Source of the DNA: an uncultured Prevotellaceae bacterium
GTDB lineage: Bacteria > Bacteroidota > Bacteroidia > Bacteroidales > Bacteroidaceae
Direction of reading: 5' to 3'
Length of the DNA stretch: 8,385 bases
Assembly (NCBI GenBank): GCA_902477365.1
Contig: CABSGW010000111.1
Location: 1 to 8,385, forward strand
Shown: in pieces, positions 6,966 to 8,385 of the stretch
How the letters are laid out: each line of letters begins with the position of its first letter
Numbering within the stretch: position 1 is the first letter of the stretch
The notes under the pieces: model-generated
What the model saw: the letters and a program-made list of their open reading frames with translations, nothing else
What the model was told of the DNA's origin: nothing
The model's database searches: none
Position numbers and translations under genes: made by a program

Positions 6966-8385
6966 TTATTTATCGTATTTGTCGAACAACGCTTTCAGCA
7001 TGGCTGTGTCGAAGCCACCGGTGTGCTGGTTTACCTGTTTCCCGTTTTTATCGAATAGGAGCATGGTGGGAATGGCAGCCGGCAGTTGATGGTGTGTAAA
7101 CAGTGCCTTATTGTCTTTCTGGCTGATGAAGTAGTGCATGCCGGCATACAGTTTGGTATAATCCAGCCATTTTTCCCGGTCTTTCGGTCCCGATTTACTG
7201 CAAATGTAGACACATACCACCTTGTCCCGGTATTGTTCTTTCAGGGCTTCTGTCCGTTGCATGGAGGCGATGCACGGCCCGCACCAGGTGGCCCAGAAGT
7301 CGATGAGTACCAGTTTGCCCGGATGCTGTTTGACGATGTCGGCGATGAAGGTTGCCGCATCCAGGGTTTCCGGTTCAAATGTGCTGGTCTGTGTCTTTTT
7401 TGCCGCATTCAGCTGTTTGCTCAAGGTCTCGTTTACCGCCAGCAGATACCGTCCTATGTCTGCGTTCTTTGAGTTGTAAAATGTTTTGATAGCCGCTGTT
7501 TGTTCGGGCGTGAAGGGCCGCAATTGGGTTATGTGCTGTTGGTAGAGCAGTGATGCTGTCAGCAGATCGTAGAACAACCCCTTGTTAAAGCCGGTGTACG
7601 GTTTGAATTTTTCGGTTATCTGGCGGTATCCTTGCTCCATAGACAGGTAGCCGGTCGAGTCGGTATCCAGTATGTTTGTGTGCAACAGGTAACTGGTGGC
7701 TGTGGCCCACAGTATTGTCTGGTCGTTCAGGTTGAAGTCGCGCAGCAGCGCTTGGGGCTTTTTCGGATTGAAGTCGACGCAGTGGTGCATGCTGTTCAGG
7801 AAACGCATGGCACCGTAAGCGGGCAACTGATTTGCCAGCCAGCGTGTGCTAAACTCGGAATGTCCGGCTTCGCCAAACTGTTTGACCAGCTGTTCGTTCC
7901 GGGCCAGTATGGAGTCTTTCAACTGGTGCATCTGCAGTTGCGTGATGGCCGTCTGAAAGTTATAGTTAGCAGGTAAAATTTCCAATAAGAACTTTTTGAA
8001 TGCTTTTTCTATGTCGGCAAATCCCGGTATCACAGGCTGGCGCACTTCCAGTTTGCATTTGCCGTCTTGCTGCCGTGTCAGGCTGATAGTGGTGGTTTCT
8101 CCCGGAATAATCGGAAACCAGTTGTTGGCAATGTCAAATCCCATGATGAGGGCGGGAGAGGGAGACAGCAAGGGGACAGATGCCTCGTAGACACCGTCTT
8201 TCAGTACGGCCAAAGAAGGTGCTTCGCTGGGTGTCAGCGGATTGCTGGCTATAATTGCGATGCTCTCTCCAAATACTTTGTCTATGGTTTCTTTGTCCGC
8301 ATGTATTTTTACGGTGGCATGGCCGAACTTGAGCTGCGGTGCGAAGCTTTGTCCGTAAACGGCTTGTATATAAACGAATGAGAGG
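6966..8385 (-). CDS. TlpA-like secreted thioredoxin with CGPC, start missing (right edge)
   Basis: The frame is open from the stop at 6966-6968 to the right edge (472 visible codons starting at 8384). The first visible residues, LSFVYIQAVYGQSF, are the end of a signal peptide with cleavage near YG before Gln12, so only a handful of N-terminal residues are missing. A TTG at 8211-8213 lies inside the mature protein and is not the start. Visible residues 17-107 form a beta-rich domain and 120-340 a helical region. HPGK (354-357) leads into LIDFWATWCGPC (360-371), with catalytic cysteines at codons 7281-7283 and 7272-7274. The cis-proline is in AIPT (437-440), followed by FDKNGK. All key thioredoxin residues are present. 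The protein is the full-length counterpart of the truncated left-edge gene. As the first gene visible in the row, it likely shares a promoter located beyond the right edge. Its role should be periplasmic disulfide reduction or exchange; the substrate is unknown. Confidence 0.92.
   Translation of the reverse strand, partial: LSFVYIQAVYGQSFAPQLKFGHATVKIHADKETIDKVFGESIAIIASNPLTPSEAPSLAVLKDGVYEASVPLLSPSPALIMGFDIANNWFPIIPGETTTISLTRQQDGKCKLEVRQPVIPGFADIEKAFKKFLLEILPANYNFQTAITQLQMHQLKDSILARNEQLVKQFGEAGHSEFSTRWLANQLPAYGAMRFLNSMHHCVDFNPKKPQALLRDFNLNDQTILWATATSYLLHTNILDTDSTGYLSMEQGYRQITEKFKPYTGFNKGLFYDLLTASLLYQQHITQLRPFTPEQTAAIKTFYNSKNADIGRYLLAVNETLSKQLNAAKKTQTSTFEPETLDAATFIADIVKQHPGKLVLIDFWATWCGPCIASMQRTEALKEQYRDKVVCVYICSKSGPKDREKWLDYTKLYAGMHYFISQKDNKALFTHHQLPAAIPTMLLFDKNGKQVNQHTGGFDTAMLKALFDKYDK

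Noticed and set aside
7086..7472. Plus-strand 128-codon open frame opposite the CGPC thioredoxin domain
   Set aside because: It mirrors the conserved catalytic region on the other strand and shows no domain of its own.
8211..8213. TTG as start of the right-hand thioredoxin
   Set aside because: The frame stays open for 57 more codons to the edge and these encode a signal-peptide end and the first strands that align with the left paralogue.

Overview
The window looks like a piece of a Bacteroidota chromosome, most likely order Bacteroidales (Bacteroides or Parabacteroides type). The reasons are a 950-residue outer-membrane beta-barrel protein of the carboxypeptidase-regulatory-domain/plug/barrel class typical of that phylum, large secreted TlpA-type thioredoxins with long family-specific N-terminal regions, and the absence of Shine-Dalgarno-like sequence before any of the five visible start codons. 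I cannot name the species.

All six genes lie on the minus strand and are closely spaced, so transcription runs right to left. In that order: (1) a secreted TlpA-like thioredoxin with a CGPC motif, stop at 6966, whose first few codons are beyond the right edge; (2) a 382-residue secreted TlpA-like thioredoxin with CAPC, 5761-6909; (3) and (4) two tandem paralogous secreted proteins of 261 and 251 residues, of a family I do not recognise, 4949-5734 and 4144-4899; (5) the outer-membrane barrel protein, 1256-4108; (6) a third TlpA-like protein, start at 1160, which leaves the window at the left edge just before its expected CxxC motif. The spacers are 56, 26, 49, 35 and 95 nt. No tRNA, rRNA, CRISPR array, insertion sequence or convincing terminator was seen, and no gene-free stretch exceeds 95 nt.

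Every product carries an N-terminal export signal or, for gene 1, the visible end of one, so the whole locus works in the periplasm or outer membrane. Genes 1 and 6 are paralogues with the same architecture; gene 2 is a different TlpA type. The paralogous pair (genes 3 and 4) share two cysteines and an acidic, metal-loop-like motif. A reasonable but unproven reading is a cell-envelope thiol-redox locus: membrane-linked thioredoxins, a pair of small secreted proteins that could be their clients or partners, and an outer-membrane barrel for transport or for the same folding pathway. The pair and their company are the least described part of the window.
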